Origin: Spodoptera frugiperda
Taxonomy: Eukaryota; Arthropoda; Insecta; Lepidoptera; Noctuidae
Direction of reading: 5' to 3'
Length of the DNA stretch: 64,000 bases
NCBI RefSeq assembly: GCF_023101765.2
Contig: NC_064224.1
Coordinates: 4,780,103 to 4,844,102, forward strand
Within the stretch, counting starts at the first letter, position 1. Each line of letters begins with the position of its first letter. Below the pieces are notes generated by a model, which had not been told where the DNA came from, did no database searches, and saw nothing but the letters and a program-made list of their open reading frames with translations. A program made the translations under genes and the position numbers. Shown in pieces: positions 8,426 to 20,867 of this stretch.

Positions 8426-10796
8426 ACTACAAGCCCAATTAAATTCTAGTCTACAGGTCCCTCTTTGAAAAAAGAATCAAACAAAAATGTCTTCAGTTAA
8501 CAACATCCCAACAAGCAAAGTAATCCTATAAGGAAATATTATAAGTCTGTCACTACTAATAACGCTCTTGTAAAGGCATTGCGGTAGACTTTTTAACTTA
8601 TAGGTAATAGCATTTGCCAAGCCTTAACATACTCAAGTGCATTTGTTTTTATATCTCGGTCTTGCAGTTCGCTACAAGACTGATCTCTAAAACATTTATA
8701 GGACATTTTTACTAGTAATAGCATTTCACAAGCATACATATACTCAAGAGTAATAGCCTTTATAACTCAGTCTTTTAGTTAACTATAAGATTATCTTTTA
8801 GGACACTTTAAGGAATAAGTCTCCTATAATTGTTTGAAGTAAGACTAAATAATCCTGAATAATATTTTGATCCTATAGTAGCATTTTGTGAGAGAAAATG
8901 ATATTATAACATACTTAGCTGAAACGATTACAAGTTTGTGCCATCATAGTCTTGCTCGAGACTCTTTTAAATCTAATAGTACTTAAAAAGAGAGCTATAA
9001 GATCAAAAAGGTTTATAAGATAGTAGATCAATCACTTTACTAGTAAACAACAGGATCGGGATATAAATCAAGCGCGTCAAGTGCAAATACAGGTGAAGTA
9101 ATTGAGGGTTCCGCGATCAATAATATTTTTTCACCCTTTTCCCACTACTCAGAAAGTAAAGAAGTTGAAAATTGGGAAGAAGAATACGTTTTAAATAACG
9201 CAGAGACCACTGACTATAAAAAAATAACAAATGTCAAAAAAAAATATTATCCGATAAAATTATTTTAACATTAAAAAATTAAGTACTTATGGGTGTGTTT
9301 AAAAAATATGTGGATACAAAATCAGTAACAAATTGTGCATTCATCCTCGATGTAATGGTCATATATACTGTACTGGGAGCAAATCGGGAACCAAAAAAGA
9401 TTTGATGCAATAAAACTATTATGTTTTCTTGACTACAATCGAAATGAGTAGGTCTATACATATTGTTTATATAAACTGGAAATCCACACCCATTGCAGCT
9501 TTCGGATAACACAAAATGTGTATTTGTCCAAGGCCATCTTATATTTGTAAGTAAAATCAAAGAAGATTTTGTCAAAAAACAGTCGACATCAGAGATGGTC
9601 GTATCAGAAATACGACCATCTTGTTAATTAAATCCTAAAAAAAGGAAAATCGATCATTAACAGGCAGACTTCAAGGGAACCCTAATTTGTTTTAAAATGG
9701 AGGAGAGTTATCTGGACAGAAACTGTTACAAATACTAATTTACCTATAATGATTCTATAAAGTACTTAACGAAGAGCAATTTTAAAACATGGCGGATATT
9801 CATGACATTGTTGAAATAATTAATTTACAATAATATACTAATGTGCTATTTTTCGGAGGGCATTGTGAAATTAACTAAATTTTGGTACACATTTACAGTA
9901 AATATGACTTTCCCACGGGTTCACACCCTATATTTTAAATGTATTATTAGTTATATTTTACAATAACACAAAATAATAGTTACGTTTTTATTAAAAATAA
10001 ATGACTACAGAACAACCGGCACCACGACCCGAAGCAACAACAAAAATAACCTCTTAAAATATACTTATAACTAATAACTAAGTACATTACTAGTGCCATA
10101 TAAACAAGATTGCTTTAGTAAAATACTTATGTCAGATACTAACAAGAGCGTTTGTACTTGTAATTGTGTAGTCTCATAACATTATAGAAGCTATTGCGCT
10201 TAGTCAAGTATATTATAGGGCTTAGTAACATTTTATAAGTTGATTATAAGATAGATATAGAAATAACTGATCTTATAACTGCGCCCAAATCCAGCTTTGT
10301 AGAATGCTACAAGTTTCTTATAAGTGAAAATAAAAGTAGTCTTGAGATCGTTTTAAGTACTGATTTTGCTAGTTGGGATAATATGTCAGACTTGGCTCTG
10401 TAGCCACCATATATAAAACGCGCCTTAATTAAAATAAATTAATATACAGCATGTATTCAAAGCCACTACTATCTGCGAACATTTGCTAAGGCACCCCTCA
10501 GCCAAGAGTTCATCTTCTCTCACATTTAAGTTGTTAAGCCGTTACATGAAGTTGAAGTTTCAAGTCGACGACATCCAGAAAGACTTTGGAACAACGTGAG
10601 AGTCTTCAAAGTTTGTTTCTCAAACCAAATATTATGTTATATTAATTCTTGCACGGTTTTGTTCAATGTTTTACTAAGACTTAATGCGTAGGTATTAAGG
10701 AGCCAGATTATATTTGGTGTTAAAGTCTAACACCTATTTTGTTATTTATTAGGAGTTTAGGATAAAGTTACTATTTTTGTTGAGATTTTATTATAA
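8426..10796. other. AT-rich stretch without genes
   Basis: About 2.4 kb with no convincing coding sequence. 8520-9060 and 10070-10380 share a similar texture (repeated CTTATAA and TCATA words, CAAGAGCG near 10143 and its complement near 8566) and could be parts of one decayed element. I could not define its ends. A perfect hairpin at 9593-9621 is listed separately. Confidence 0.4.
9593..9621. repeat. perfect 12-bp hairpin
   Basis: AGATGGTCGTAT (9593-9604), loop CAGAA, ATACGACCATCT (9610-9621). The stem is perfect and sits in otherwise unstructured DNA. No function is evident. Confidence 0.85.
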
Positions 10797-11095
10797 TGAA
10801 AAATAACTTTAACAACACAACACGTCACGCCTTTTTATCCCCGAAGAGGTAGGCAGAGGAGCACATTGTTGCTATATACAATGTACACCCACTTTTCACC
10901 ATTTGCTATAAGTCCCATGTAAAAGGGGGTTTCATTAAAAAATTTTCACACACAATTCCAGACTCCGTGCTACTACCGAGAAATTTTCGAGAAGCCGAAA
11001 TCAGTCCAGTATTACTTTGCCTGACCCAGGAATCGAACTCGATACCTCTTGCTCGGCAATCGCACTTGCGACCAGTCAGTGAAAAATAACTTTAA
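10797..11095 (-). repeat. family A SINE with 16-bp target-site duplication
   Basis: Minus-strand copy (10813-11079) flanked by the exact direct repeat TGAAAAATAACTTTAA at 10797-10812 and 11080-11095. This proves insertion by target-primed reverse transcription. The 3' end (left) has ACGTCACGCC and CCCCGAAGAGGTAGGCAGAGG; the B-box region is preserved as GGAATCGAACTCGATACC (complement). The middle segment CATGTAAAAGGGGGTTTCATT has lost part of the usual text. Confidence 0.93.
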
Positions 11096-12424
11096 ATAAA
11101 TACAAAGATTGATTAGGCAGGATCTAAAGTTATACCAGCGACATCTTTGTTGATATAATAACTAATTTATATATCCACTCAACTAATAACAGATATTTTA
11201 CAATCTCTTGTACTGTCAAACGAGCAATCTATCATTTTGGACTAATTGCAATATATCATAATTATCAACAAATTGAAGGCCATACTATAACTAACTATAC
11301 TATTGAAAACCAGTATAAAGAAAACGTATACCTATATTTTGTGCCTTTTGTCCATTCATGCGACAAAATAGAGGATATAGTTCACGTTAACTTGTATTAA
11401 AGGTAAGATGACAATAGAAAATGGCCTTGGTATACCTATTATTCTTGCATACAATTGTTCAGACTAGTCAGCAAGCGTGACATTTCTTATCCACAATAAA
11501 CTAGCTGGCAGGAACGCATTTAAATGAATAGTAAGCCACAGATAGACTGGAAATGTGTTGTTAGTGACCACATAGTAAATCATCATGGTATTGTGTTGAT
11601 ATTAACATCAATAGCCCGTGTCAGGCCATTGATAGAATTATCTAGTAGGTAGAGCCTTCTTTACTAATGAGGGTTTACCATTTTATTCACGCTTGGTAAT
11701 CAGATCGAATATCACAGTTGAAAAAGTTCAGATTTAACATCTGGTTGCTGTCAACTGGGCAGTTGTGCACTTACTAGACTCGAGAAAAGAGATGGAGTGA
11801 AAATTAAAAAAAAAATGATCTCAGGTTGATGAAATCTTAGAATATTATTTAAATGTATTGAAAATATTTGATCCTATTATCGTGAGACAGACTTAAGGGG
11901 TTTTTTTCCTGATTTGCCCCTCAGGGTACAACGACTATGATATACACAAATATTCAAACAGACATGTCAAACTATCCAAAATTGAAATATAAAACAATCT
12001 TCGTATCATAGAAGACTGACAGTTTCAAATTGCCAGCCGACCGCATTCGAAATGACCCGTTCACAAAGCATTGAATGAACGAATGATGGGAAACGACCGA
12101 ATGTAATTTTAGTGTCATTCATTCTTTAGCGATGTTATCAGCAGCGCTGAGAATGATGTATTATGTGGTTCTTTAGAGCTGTCAAAATGATATTTTCTTT
12201 GAAATTATGGATTTATTTTGGTGGAACTTAGGAAAGCAATCATGGTGATGTCATCTATCATTTTATTGAAAAGGACAGTAATGTAGAGGATTCAAACGTA
12301 TGTGTCCTCTTTGAAAGGAGGATTATATAAGAATATTTAGTTAAAACAATCTATTACCAAGAATGAGTGATCTGTATCTGGATTTGGTACTAGGAATACA
12401 ATAAAGAATTTGAATTACTAAGAA
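11096..12424. other. no feature recognised
   Basis: AT-rich; no gene or repeat recognised. Confidence 0.5.
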
Positions 12425-12605
12425 CAATTTAGTCTGATCCGGAGCTGCGGACTACCTAGCGGGTTTACCGGGGCTCCGGCTCGAAAAGCAGGAGAAGGAA
12501 CGGGGTGGTTTTTAGTCAGTAAGAGTCTGACACTCCTTCTCGCCTCGCCCAAGGCGGGAGAAGTCATTGGATGATTTTCCCCCATCAAAAAAAAAGCAAT
12601 TTAGT
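12425..12605 (+). repeat. family C element with 9-bp target-site duplication
   Basis: Plus-strand, well-preserved copy (12434-12596): CTGATCCGGAGCTGCGGACT, ACCTAGCGGGTTTACCGG, GAGAAGGAACGGGGTGG, TTAGTCAGTAAGAGTCTGAC, CTCGCCCAAGGCGGGAGAAG, TGGATGATTTTCCCCC and an A9 tail. It is flanked by CAATTTAGT at 12425-12433 and 12597-12605. A-tail plus duplication show LINE-type retrotransposition. No clear tRNA-like head is seen. Confidence 0.92.
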
Positions 12606-15600
12606 GAACATAATATAGAGAAAGTTAAACTTCTCACACCTTGGACCAAGTCTTTACAATAAATATTGTTAGACCCAACGGAGCAGTTTACAATTGTGAT
12701 ACGCTAGACAATTTATATTTACTCTCAAAAAGTCTAGTCCAACAACTTTACTACTGAGATTTGGGATTTCTGAGAACACTTTTCAAGGACCATTCCATGT
12801 TATAAAAAGTAAATCTAGGACACAAATTTCACATCCACCTAAATCCGCTTAATGCTACATTTACAACATGTATTCAAGTAACAGAAAATGCTTCAAAGAA
12901 TGCCAAGCCGTACAGCGTTGAGGAATTCAGCGGTATGTCAATATATCACTTAAAACGATTTTAAAGTCCCCACTGTAGGCGTTCGTAAAAGCCGTGTACC
13001 GTACGAGTTTAATAAATACCAAATGTAATTATTCACAATGGGTGAATTTTCATTAAGAGTTACCGTTTATTGCAAAGTACAAAATGAGGTCATGTGAGGT
13101 AATTGATTCCCTATAAATCCAATTGTAGATAATTTTCAAAGGAACGTTTGATGTGAGATTTGTGGGCCTGTTTAAACACGCTATTTCTTTGAATTCTATT
13201 ATTATGAATTGGTGCTAGCTGGGGCAAGGTGAGTTTACCCTGGGGCTGACAATTCGATGCTAACTTTGTTTGATTGACCCTCTACTCTCTGACAGGCATT
13301 CAACGAAATAATTAATCAAGTATACAATGTACGGATTAATATATGTTGGTAATTTTTGCTATTACTACAAAACACTTAATACCCAAGTTATTATTCGTTA
13401 TTTATTTTATTGAATGACGAAACTGGAATTTTCTTTTCAATTCTCAGTTCAGTGGTCACGTGACCGTACCTGCACTTAAGTTACACTTAAAACTGACTAG
13501 TGTTGTTACTCTTTTCATATTCAAAACACCACACCACAGAAATACCAACATGGGACTCATAACATAAGTGGTATGAATATTTCAAATACTCGTACCATCC
13601 CCTTCAAAGTACTATGCAGGTTATGGTTTGTGTATTTACAGTAGCCATCCATATTTGAGCCGGGCTTACTGCAAATGGTTGGTCATTACATGGGGTTTCA
13701 AGTAATCCTCGCGCCATGAATACATATGAGTATTATATACGAAGTTATTTACAGTTGTTTGTACATTTGGGTTATGTTTTATTGTATATTTAAAAACCTT
13801 TTTGTATTACATGTGAACATAAATTAATTTGAATTTAATGGTGTAGTTTTAGGATCATGTCTAGTCGATTGATTTTCAAGAGCCGAGACTATTAAAAAGA
13901 ATTTAGTATTAGGAAAGAGAATATTACCAAAATATAGCTCCTAGATAGATCTACTCTAGAATCACAATACAAGGAGTATAACCGAATTTCATTTGAAGAT
14001 TGAACCTAATAATCTCTTACTAACAAAAAAAAAAACAACTAACAAATACTAACAACAGAAAATTACAAGAAAAATAGGCGTAATAACACATCATTTACCT
14101 TTATAAGTGACCATAAGTAACACAACGAATGAAGATATTACTCAGTGATCACGAGTGTGGGATCTTTTTTATACCCCTATAAACACTGAAAAGTACAATA
14201 AATATACCAAATGCGCGAATGTATTGTGTAGCCTACAAACTTATATTTGCAGGTGAAAAATAGAAAATAGAAAAAAGGTTAACACTGAAACGCTAGACGA
14301 TAGTTGGCCTCCAAGGACTATGATAGGTGTAAAATTAAGTTTGTCAAAGTATTATATCACGTAACATAATATATTTTGGTTGTACTACAGACTTGGTCTT
14401 TTGGGTTTTAAATCTTAGTCTTTTTTCTATGTAACCTGGTACAAGTCGAAATTGTCGAGACCTTTTTATTATTTATATTTTTCGGGTGAATAGTGAAGTT
14501 CTTCTGAACTTTTATTGGTGTAGTATGTCACGACTTTAACTCCTTAAAAAGATAGACAGCAGTGTTAATTTACAATCTGACATTAAATTTTCACCAAATC
14601 AGTAATTTCAGGTTGTAATAAGGGATGAACCTATTGCGGTACTCTGGACAATTTAATTCTATTCTCTACGCCAATTAAGACATTTTTCAAAATCCCAAGA
14701 AATCTGCACTTGAAACTGTTGGTTGATACTAAGATACGAACGAACCAGTCTTTCTAAACTGTTGGCTTGACTTTCACATGTTTGCTCGTTTCCAATTAGG
14801 TAACCTATTGTCAATGTCAAATAGAAAGACTACTTATTGCATTTTAAAATGGATTAGTCATCGTCTCTATTCCAAACTTCCTACTACTAATTTCAAAATC
14901 AACGATACCTAATTATGCCTTGTCCGTATGGAGAATCAATAGCCATGTTTACAGCGGATAAACCAGTGCAGTTTCGGTTAATTTGCGTAGCTCAGTAAAG
15001 CACATCTTGCATCAATGATGTATGTAAATCTGAAACAGGTGGTGTAAGCACTGGCTGTAGTTTAACGCAGTGATTTAACAAGCTTATGTTACGATAATAT
15101 TAACTGTTGAATATATTATATGTTGTGAATCGATTATATGAACAAAATTTACAATTTCGGAATTGAACTGTAACTTGGACAAAATGTGTCATATCTCGCG
15201 GCTGGCAACGTCAACGTCTGGTTGCATTCATTTTCTTTTGTGTTACGTTGTGTATTGTTAATAGTATTAGTGGTTTCTGAATTCTCGTTTAAACCACGAT
15301 TTTCATTATACAACGTGTAACAAAACGGGGGTATACATATCAAGTGCACGGTTTCTAGATAACATAACAAACGATACGGGAAGGGTTTTTTAAACTCATG
15401 TTTTCATGGTACCAAGTTATGAAGTTTTCAAATCGCGCCGGCGCGCTAATCAAAATTAGGTAGACAGGTACTAGGCCATTAGATTGACAGAAGAAATGTT
15501 TCGTAATATTAGCGAGTGACCCCTGTAGTGTTGTGACACGTTTGTATGATTTGAAACCAAGAACTATGCGATATCAAGTATTTGGTACTAATTTTTTTTT

Positions 15601-16103
15601 AAACGTATTTTAAGCTGAAACTTTGTGTAGAGATTCTATTCAACCTGTATTCATCAGGGCTTCTTGATGTATATGGGTATTTTGTTACACGTTGTACAGC
15701 TGATCAAGACTTTAATATAAAACCTGCAAGTATTCATACATAATATGTACCTATGCTATGTATGTAAGTATACATATACCGGGGTCTGAAACAAGGGGTG
15801 ACTATTTATATAGCCAGAGAGCAGCCGATCGATGTGTCGCGAGATCGAATCATAACGTGAATTATTAATTCAGTTATTAAAATATCCAAAGCTGTGGTCA
15901 GTGTTGTGTCTGCTGGATTTAATTTTAGGTCTATAAAAGTATTGTAAAATGTGATTGTGATCTGATTACCTTTTTGGTAAACAGTTATACTTCTATACTA
16001 CTTGTACTAGTATGATAATATGATTCTATAATACTAGATTATGGACTTACACATAATAAAAAGGATTTTCTATATCAACACTCTTGGCAGAAATGACTGA
16101 TTG
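12606..16103. other. long AT-rich stretch without genes
   Basis: About 3.5 kb in which I see no gene and no clear repeat. At 13550-13570 ACATGGGACTCATAACATAAG resembles a scrap of family A. Confidence 0.45.
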
Positions 16104-16280
16104 TCAAATGTGTAGACCTGTCCCTTTTGAGGGAAAACAACTAATAACTTGGGCGAGGTTTTACGAGAAGGAGTGTCAGACTCTTACTGACTAAAATCAA
16201 CCCCGTTCTTCTCTCCTGTATTTTGAGCCGGAGCCCTGGTTAACCCACAGCCAGGTAGTCCACAGCTCAAATGTGTAGAC
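16104..16280 (-). repeat. family C element with 14-bp target-site duplication
   Basis: Minus-strand copy (16118-16266) flanked by the perfect direct repeat TCAAATGTGTAGAC (16104-16117 and 16267-16280). The sequence between reads as the complement of family C: TGGGCGAGG, GTCAGACTCTTACTGACTAA, GAGCCGGAGCCCTGG, CAGGTAGTCCACAGC. The A-tail has decayed (CCCTTTTGAGGG on the plus strand). Confidence 0.93.
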
Positions 16281-16332
16281 AAAAAAATTCAGTTTGAATA
16301 TATAAAATAACCCTCCTTCTGGCGCAGTCGGG

Positions 16333-16556
16333 TAAGAAGAGGATAACATATGGCTTACCGGAATAACCAAACAAGAGTTTACTCAACACAAAGGTTATTC
16401 CAAAATTATACCAACGTCAACAAAACCGGAGTCTGTGTTTCCTGATGGGTCAAATATATCTTGAAAGTGGAGGATACTGCTTGGTTTACCGGAATAACAA
16501 GAGTTTACTCAACACAAAGGTTATTCCAAAAAAATACCATCGCAACAAAACCGCAT
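16333..16556 (+). repeat. imperfect tandem duplication, period about 131 bp
   Basis: TTACCGGAATAAC, CAAGAGTTTACTCAACACAA and AGGTTATTCCAAAA occur at 16355-16416 and again at 16486-16530, with AGAGGATA/GGAGGATA before each. Inside each unit GGAATAAC and GTTATTCC form an inverted pair around the shared core. An open frame over the second unit is not a gene. Confidence 0.7.
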
Positions 16557-16744
16557 TATACAATAATCCTGCCCATCCAACATCAACGTGCTTAAAGAGA
16601 ATTTATTTCACCCTTACACTAAGCAATGCACATACATCTGAGGAAATAAGATTTATCACGTGATCTGAGAATTATTTATGAATACATCCTAGTATGCTCG
16701 TATGGTACAAAGTGAGGGATCAATGTTGTGTATACAGCTTCATA

Positions 16745-16800
16745 TCAATGTATACAAAACCAGTTTATAATGGTCTCTCTTATACTGGTTTTATGCTACT
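16745..16800. repeat. short MITE-like repeat end
   Basis: TATACAAAACCAGTTTATAA then TGGTCTCTCTT, and ATACTGGTTTTAT on the other side. The same 30-bp end, inverted, closes the copies at 22133-22208 and 29172-29250. Confidence 0.4.
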
Positions 16801-17009
16801 AGCTTGTATTGGTCTTGTATGGCTTGATTTGTATCCGTGTGTACCTGAATTGATCCGGCGAGAAGGATAACCTTCTTTTTATTCATCCCTGTACGTAAGC
16901 GGCTAAATAAACTTGTGATACTTTGTGTATTTATTTTGTAGATGAAAACATGTTTTTAAACGTTAAAATGTATTTTTTAAACAATGATGTAACGTTGGTA
17001 TTTTTTATT

Positions 17010-17191
17010 GACTACACGGTTGGCGCGGTGGCTGGGCAACTGGCTGCCGTGCAGCCTGCAGCGGGTGCGATGTCCGCACGGAGCAACTCTTTGCAAATTG
17101 TTGTTTCGGATTTGAGTGGCATGTGGTTATGAAATTGTATGCCTGTAATCGCACCCACGATACAGGAGAAAATCCTAGTGTGCGGGCAACG
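17010..17191 (+). repeat. family B tRNA-like SINE
   Basis: Plus-strand copy with head GACTACACGGTTGGCGCGG, the A-box-like GGTGGCTGGGCAACTGGC, a decayed B-box region (GCGGGTGCGATGTCCGCACG) and the body AGCAACTCTTTGCAAATTG, TGTTTCGGATTTGAGTGG, CGCACCCACGATACAGGAG, ending TGTGCGGGCAACG. Confidence 0.85.
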
Positions 17192-17750
17192 TTTAAAAAA
17201 GTTCAAGTTGAAAAAAATGTATTACAATAAATAGTTCCCTTCTGGAATCAATCGAGACACTTATCGAACCATGTACTCAAAACTAACTTCACAATAGGTA
17301 CTTAGAATTCATTTACAACAATGCACATAAAACTTTTTACTAAATGTTTATTTAAAATTGCACTATATCCAAAATAACAATTTAAAATTCAATTTCACAC
17401 AACTTTAAACACTGACACAAGGTTCAAAATAGCTTGAACAGATTTCTCAGTTCAGAAGGTCCATTGAAAAGTTGGTGCACAAACTCATACTATGCACATC
17501 TTTATGCAGACATTTGAATAAAATGACTATATAAGTTGTGCATATTCAATGAACTGGCCATCTCTTGAATAGAAATCACTTTCCACCCGAGAACATTCAC
17601 GGTATGAATTTTTCAACGGATAAACAAAGCAATAAGGACTTTTATTCTATACATTGACCTTACTGATACCTAATATGATAGTTTTGTACTCGTATTAAAC
17701 TTAAACTATTATTATGTTTTCAAGCCGTATAGGGATAGCAAAGTAGAGTA
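17192..17750. other. no feature recognised
   Basis: AT-rich; nothing recognised. Confidence 0.5.
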
Positions 17751-17754
17751 CTTT

Positions 17755-17820
17755 GTTCACTCAAAACGCATCCATAGCAACGTAGTAAAGTACATCTCTA
17801 GTGGAGAAGCATCATTAAAC
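17755..17820. repeat. MITE-K right-end fragment
   Basis: CGCATCCATAGCAACGTAG, TAAAGTACATCTCTAGTGGA and GAAGCATCATTAA match the right end of the MITE-K copy at 18648-18994 (GCATCCACAGCAACGTAGC, CATCTCTGGTAGAAAAGCAC). Confidence 0.6.
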
Positions 17821-18395
17821 CGTACCTACTTCTGCTACTTGCTATTTTTTAATCCGTTTTAGCACGAAGCAAAGTACTTAGATTTGTTTCAAAGAAAGGG
17901 TACTTAATAAGATTTTTCTAAAATGTGAACCTTAATAAGCGGGAAATAAGGAGCAATGAAATCTCTAAAAATTGGAATTTAGGTCTTCCTCAACAATAGA
18001 AAATCCACTGAGTCCAATCAGCCGTTTAGTACGCCTAAATATATCAATGTGTCCTCTCAATAACCTAGCCATTGTGTTTTATTGCCACTTTCAAAGCATT
18101 TTACCGGTAATAAGGTTCTTTATTGACTGGCAAAGAATGGAAGGTTCCTTTATTATGAGAGCTTGAGTTGTAATTTATTTTATTAAAATTTACTGCCTGT
18201 TAATTTGTCTATGAATCAAAAAAGTGGAAAAACTTTGCATAGTGCAATGTTTTAATTTTATGATCGATTAATTGTTGAATGGATCATAAATGCAACTGTG
18301 ATGCTAGTTTCTGAATAAAACAATGTTACACGTGTTATGATTTTTCAGTTTTGATTAGTTTCCATTTAAGTAAGTCTACCAATTTCTATACTTTT
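17821..18395. other. no feature recognised
   Basis: AT-rich; a short open frame at 17972-18166 has no recognisable domain. Confidence 0.5.
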
Positions 18396-18505
18396 TTATT
18401 GTTAATGGGTCGGCATTTGGCTACTACCTCCCCATGCACTCGGCAATGATGCAGGCTATTTGGAACACGCCTGCCCATAAGCATTTACACAAGAAGGCCA
18501 TTAAG
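18396..18505 (+). repeat. diverged fragment of the 36.3 kb repeat
   Basis: GGGTCGGCATTTGGCTACTA, GATGCAGGCTATTTGGAACACG and CCTGCCCATAAGCA parallel 36320-36400 (GGGCCGACGTTTGGCCGCTA, GATGCGGCCTACGGTGGAGCACG, TCTGCCCATAAGCA). Confidence 0.55.
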
Positions 18506-18645
18506 AATCGCTCTGTGATGTCCTATGACTTATGGGTCCTTGATTGACAATGATAATTTGCTGTCCGTTAATCCATCTGCCCATGAGCGTTGAAATGATC
18601 CATAAATTCTAGGAAATAAAATTCTCCTTGCCATGCAGATTTAAA

Positions 18646-18994
18646 GTGCTTGTCTACTAGAGATGTGCTATGTAGCTATGCTGTGATGTAATAAATAAGC
18701 TTTGAAACTATGTGACCGTTTCCACTGAATCTAAGCTAAATGCTTGTGGTGTGAGTAAGATGTGTTGAAGATGCGCCGCCGTCAAGGTAACTGTTGCAGG
18801 TACTGTGATGAATATAGCTAAACCACAGCACGATCATCTATAGCACGCTCCCCTGGTACGCATCTTCCATTTAAAAAACATATCTTAGTTAAATCCGTTT
18901 TCACCAGTGCTAAGCTATATGTACTAAAGAATATGATCATGACAAAAGCATCCACAGCAACGTAGCATAGCACATCTCTGGTAGAAAAGCACCC
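18646..18994. mobile_element. MITE-K copy, both ends present
   Basis: Left end AAGTGCTTGTCTACTAGAGA then TGTGCTATGTAGC; right end GCATAGCACATCTCTGG then TAGAAAAGCACCCTT, its inverted counterpart. The interior has the family text 'GTTTCCACTGAATCTAAGC', 'GAGTAAGATGTGTTGAAGAT'. About 345 bp with no coding capacity. The same structure is at 25406-25780. The target duplication is not resolved, so the superfamily is open. Confidence 0.7.
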
Positions 18995-19349
18995 TTATGT
19001 CAGCAGAATGTTCTATCAACTCCCAGCTGAATCATAGGGTTACCACATGCAGAGTAATTGATGGTTGATGTTACAAACGCATGAAATAGACGGTCATTGG
19101 TCTGTGGTAGCCCTGCGTGACTTGTCGGCGTTTGTGAGGAAGACCATATAAATTCACGTTATATGCTTCGAGTCTTGTGTTTGTATGTTTATACTCTGAA
19201 TATGCAGTTAGAGCTTTAATAACTAAAGGTTATTATTTATGTATACATCTAATTATCGGTCCATAATGCGGGCTACATCTAATTATCCCTATATAATATT
19301 GATAATGCAGAAGTAAGTGCATTACTTTAACATCTGATTTTATTATTGA
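18995..19349. other. no feature recognised
   Basis: AT-rich; nothing recognised apart from a small direct repeat, CATCTAATTAT (19226 and 19274 regions). Confidence 0.5.
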
Positions 19350-20786
19350 CTAGCTTTTGCCCGCGACTTCGTTCGCGTGGAATAGTGACTTCCGGCAAAT
19401 TTTTGGTTTTAACCACATAGTTCCCGATCTCGCGGGATCTCTTCAAAAATGAGATGTGGAAGATATTCCAGGGAACTCTTCAAAAATCAACATAATGAGC
19501 TCTGCGTACAGAATTTAATAGATGTATACTCACTTAGGACATTGAAAAAATAGTTTAAAAACGGACTTAAACTAACTTAAAACTGTACGAATTACGAATT
19601 TATAACAATTAAAAAAGAAACTATATTACAACCTATCCTCTATGCTATAATAACCAAGCTGCAAATAATTTAAAAGAACGACTTAAATCTAATCTATCTA
19701 ATTAATTAATTAATTAGACTTACAATTTTATTAAAAAAACTAACTACAGTAACTACTAATAATCGATATCAAACTAAACCTACGTTAAATAGTTTAACCA
19801 AAAACCAGGAAAACCCAACAAATAAACTTATTAATTGACAAATACAACGAAACCAATTTAGAATATACGAAACAGCAGGACCACTACAGACAAATAATCA
19901 TACGACTGATAATACACTTTTTCTACGATAGTACCGAAGCGCTCGGCCGATACCCAACCAAATGAATGTAACGAAACCATAGCGCGATCTATTTCGATCC
20001 CAACGCCATCTATCGAGGATAAAGACAACTTGGATTATTTATTTATACTCCGTTCGGGCATTTTCTTTGTACTAAAAGTTTAATTATATTGATATTATTT
20101 TTTTCATACCTTTTTACTATTTATTTACTTTTTTCGATGAATTAAAACAATAACATGAACCGAAGTCGTGTAACGATCGACATAGAATTATCTATACTCC
20201 GTTAGAGCATTTTCTTTGTACTAAATGTTTTATTATATTGATATTATTTTTTTCATACCTTTTTACTATTTATTTACTTTTTTTCGATGAATTAAAACAA
20301 TAACATGAACCGAAGTCGTGTAACGATCGACATAGAATTATTTATAAATAATTTATTTCTTATTTTTATTTTTTGATTTTTGAAATAAAAATATATCTAT
20401 GTCCTTTCTAAGGTTCTAAACTATATCTGTACCAAATTTCAACCAAATCCGTCAAATAGTTGCGGAGATTAATGGTATAAGCATAGAATGTTCGACGTGA
20501 TTTTAATTTGACATAACTTTTTTATTTATGAACCGATTGACATGAAACAAACACTAAATGTAAATTTAAGCATCCCACAATATATTCGTGAAAACCGCAT
20601 CCAACTCGGATCAGCCGTTTCTGAGATTAGCGCGCACAGACGAACAGACAAACAGACAAACAGACAAAAAAAAGTTAATTACATTTTTGGGTTCGACATC
20701 GACATAACAATAACCCCTGCTATTTTTTTTATTTTTATTTTCAATGTACAGACAGCACTTTTCTACGATTTTATTATATGTATAGA
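19350..20786 (-). mobile_element. 1.4-kb non-autonomous Helitron
   Basis: Read on the minus strand it starts TCTATACATATAATAAAATC (right end, 20786) and ends in a small hairpin CGCGAACGAAGTCGCGGGC followed by AAAAGCTAG (19350). It lies between A and T as Helitrons do. No Rep/helicase coding is present. The right part contains 'AACAGACAAACAGACAAACA' and text such as CCAACTCGGATCAGCCG, widespread in lepidopteran non-autonomous elements. An internal 150-bp tandem duplication is listed separately. Confidence 0.75.
20041..20340 (+). repeat. 150-bp tandem duplication inside the Helitron
   Basis: Units 20041-20190 and 20191-20340 match almost base for base: TATACTCCGTT, CATTTTCTTTGTACTAAA, TTATTTTTTTCATACC, GATGAATTAAAACAATAACA, GTAACGATCGACATAGAATTA. 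Differences are few (for example TCGGG against TAGAG after CCGT, and one extra T), so the duplication is fairly young relative to the element. Confidence 0.92.
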
Positions 20787-20867
20787 TTGTAGAATGATTA
20801 CAAGAATATAGAAGAAAAAATAAATTATTTGGTTAAATGAAAATTAGATCTACCTATTACCAAAAAC

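Noticed and set aside
9279..9575. 98-codon minus-strand open frame
   Set aside because: Contains several Cys and aromatic residues but matches no family I know; may be chance or a very old element.
20641..20670. Possible CRISPR-like or satellite array from repeated ACAGACAA words
   Set aside because: It is a simple (ACAGACAA)n run inside a Helitron; no spacers, and the genome is eukaryotic.
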